Assembly: GCA_013399855.1 (NCBI GenBank)
Contig: VXAY01002117.1
Coordinates: 1,461,744 to 1,525,743 of the forward strand
From: Oxyruncus cristatus
Taxonomy: Eukaryota > Chordata > Aves > Passeriformes > Cotingidae
Length of the DNA: 64,000 nt
Direction of reading: 5' to 3'
Part shown: one piece after another, positions 63,637-64,000 of the stretch
Numbering within the stretch: the first letter of the stretch is position 1
Layout of the letters: every line of letters begins with the position of its first letter
The notes under the pieces: model-generated
Told to the model about the DNA's origin: nothing
The model's input: the letters and a program-made list of their open reading frames with translations, nothing else
The model's database searches: none
Program-made: the position numbers and the translations under genes

Positions 63637-64000
63637 AAGAAGTAGAAAGAAGTCCTACCTTCGGTTTCTGAGTTCACCCCCAGTTTGGAAATTGTTAATG
63701 CATGCTTTTCATATAATGTACTCCCAATTTTAAAAATATTTTTCCCTCATATTCCCTTTTAGTTTATTTCTAATTTCTCATTGGTTAATGTTTGCCGCAG
63801 TGCAGAATTTCGCCATATTTAGGCATTCTCCTCCCCTATTTTCCTATATGGTGTTGTCTCCTCCCATGCTTTCCAAGTTTGTACTCCTCTCGTCCCCTAG
63901 TTTCCCTTATATGTCACACTCCTCCCTTGTTCTAGACCTTTCCCTCAACAACCCTCATTTTCCTCGGAGACACACCACTGGACACTGAGTCTAGAGCAAA
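63542..64000 (+). repeat. ERV 3' LTR, 5' part (U3), cut by the window end
   Basis: Starts TG directly after the polypurine tract. It contains an inverted CCAAT box (ATTGG, 63780-63784) and three CC(A/T)nGG-like elements (63813-63823, 63843-63851, 63905-63914). No AATAAA or terminal CA could be assigned before base 64000, so the LTR is at least 459 bases or its end is unrecognised. Confidence 0.65.
63829..63930 (+). repeat. Imperfect duplication within the LTR, 60-bp period
   Basis: About 40 bases from 63829 (TCCTCCCCTATTTTCCTATA and on to CTCCTCCC) recur from 63889 (CTCGTCCCCTAGTTTCCCTT and on to CTCCTCCC). Enhancer duplications of this type are common in retroviral U3 regions. Confidence 0.55.

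Larger units (their letters stand above)
60240..64000 (+). mobile_element. Class II endogenous retrovirus, 5'-truncated (partial pol, env, 3' LTR start)
   Basis: The order RT connection, RNase H, integrase, overlapping env, polypurine tract and LTR start is retroviral. There is no 5' LTR, primer-binding site, gag, protease or RT palm upstream, so the provirus lost its 5' half. The LTR continues past the window end. Pol motifs are betaretrovirus-like while the envelope is alpharetrovirus-like, so the element looks mosaic. It lies in sense orientation downstream of STK17B. The left border is approximate. Confidence 0.9.

Overview
The window is nuclear vertebrate DNA, most probably from a bird. 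The grounds are short introns, several reverse-oriented CR1 LINE relics (the typical avian repeat), and a class II endogenous retrovirus (ERV) with an alpharetrovirus-type envelope. The species cannot be named from sequence alone. Two protein-coding genes lie on the + strand in the same order and relative orientation as on human 2q32.

Layout. (1) 1-30796: the last 14 coding exons of HECW2, a HECT-type E3 ubiquitin ligase. They encode 527 residues from just after the second WW domain to the stop codon, including the whole HECT domain; the 5' part of the gene lies outside the window. (2) 30797 to about 33.35 kb or beyond: HECW2 3' UTR. (3) About 33.4-43.1 kb: intergenic, AT-rich DNA without a recognisable gene. 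(4) 43.09-43.8 kb: a CpG island interrupted by a 131-base assembly gap, read as the STK17B promoter and non-coding first exon. (5) 45706-57179: the complete coding sequence of STK17B (DRAK2) in seven coding exons, 372 codons, followed by a 3' UTR with several poly(A) signals. (6) 51.4-52.6 kb and 59.83-60.13 kb: antisense CR1 LINE relics, plus a probable sense CR1 tail at 49.1 kb. (7) About 60.24-64.0 kb: a 5'-truncated sense-strand ERV. It keeps the RT connection, RNase H and integrase in one open frame, an overlapping env broken near the membrane anchor, a polypurine tract and the start of a 3' LTR that runs off the window.

HECW2 and STK17B have no known operon-like link; they are simply neighbours in a conserved block. 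Human HECW1-STK17A on chromosome 7 is the paralogous pair, and the exon sequences here fit the HECW2/STK17B side. The most unusual part is the ERV: its integrase resembles betaretroviruses, its envelope resembles the alpharetroviral type, and its surface subunit is short, almost without N-glycosylation sequons, and carries a proline-rich stretch ahead of the fusion peptide. STK17B itself shows two unusual residues in otherwise conserved kinase motifs.

Exon borders were placed by hand from reading frame, GT/AG sites and phase continuity. All internal phases close without a stop in both genes.
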